Source: Byssochlamys sp. IMV 00236
Taxonomy: Eukaryota > Ascomycota > Eurotiomycetes > Eurotiales > Thermoascaceae
Direction: 5' to 3'
NCBI GenBank assembly: GCA_001931875.2
Contig: MSJH02000270.1
Location: 1 to 19,223, forward strand
DNA: 19,223 nt
This document shows, piece after piece, positions 19,159 to 19,223 of the stretch; position 1 is the stretch's first letter; each line of letters starts with the position of its first letter. The translations under genes and the position numbers were made by a program. Under the pieces are notes generated by a model. The model was given only the letters and a program-made list of their open reading frames with translations. It did not search any database and was not told the origin of the DNA.

Positions 19159-19223
19159 TATAAAAAGGGGAAGAGAAAAATCCTTTTCCTTCTTTCTTGT
19201 TCTTTTTCTTATTCTTTTTTTTT
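19159..19223 (+). promoter_or_regulatory. Promoter-like TATA and pyrimidine tract at the window edge
   Basis: TATAAAAAG at 19159-19167 is followed by an AG-rich patch and then a long C/T tract to the end of the window. This order (TATA, then pyrimidine-rich initiator) is typical of fungal core promoters and suggests a plus-strand gene starting just outside. The same TATAAAAAG core precedes pcf11. Confidence 0.35.

Noticed and set aside
1..19223. CRISPR arrays, bacterial operons, tRNA or rRNA genes, transposon terminal repeats
   Set aside because: No regularly spaced repeats, no ribosome-binding-site organisation and no tRNA-like arms were seen; the window is spliced eukaryotic DNA.

Overview
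The window is eukaryotic, and most likely from a Mucoromycota (Mucorales-like) fungus. The basis is seven intron-rich genes with very short introns (46-87 nt apart from one of 203 nt), AT-rich spacers, AATAAA-type signals after the stop codons, and fungal protein families. The taxonomic call is inference; the gene structures were read by following frame and phase across GT-AG (twice GC-AG) junctions and matching each product to its family. I rebuilt 28 coding introns in total.

Layout: (1) 1-584, window edge, only a possible donor site. (2) 585-1741 minus, a three-exon DUF7082-type putative developmental regulator. (3) 1742-3472, long spacer with weak signs of decayed coding sequence. (4) 3473-5664 plus, Pcf11, mRNA 3'-end cleavage factor. 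(5) 5809-6823 minus, Vps60/CHMP5, ESCRT-III family. (6) 6824-7387, divergent promoter region. (7) 7388-8124 plus, ribosomal protein L14 (eL14). (8) 8182-11247 minus, SMG6/EST1-like protein with a PIN nuclease domain. (9) 11483-14273 minus, Ubp12/USP15-type deubiquitinase with a DUSP domain. (10) 14333-17097 minus, Set2 histone H3K36 methyltransferase. (11) 17098-19223, spacer holding a probable broken coding sequence (17550-18653) and, at the right edge, a promoter-like stretch for a gene outside the window.

The genes are housekeeping genes and do not form an operon or a defence or biosynthetic cluster. Several act on RNA polymerase II transcripts: Pcf11 (CTD-interacting domain), Set2 (SRI domain, which binds the phosphorylated CTD) and the SMG6-like protein (mRNA decay). 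I see no evidence that their proximity is more than chance. Gene packing is tight: Set2 and Ubp12 lie 59 bp apart in tandem, and L14 and SMG6 converge with 57 bp between stop codons.

I did not find a clearly new biological system. The most useful observations are two GC-AG introns whose retention would yield truncated Pcf11 or Vps60, a broken coding relic of unrecognised family, an acidic insert inside the SMG6 PIN domain, and a Tyr/Gln tract plus WW plus polyproline arrangement in Set2.
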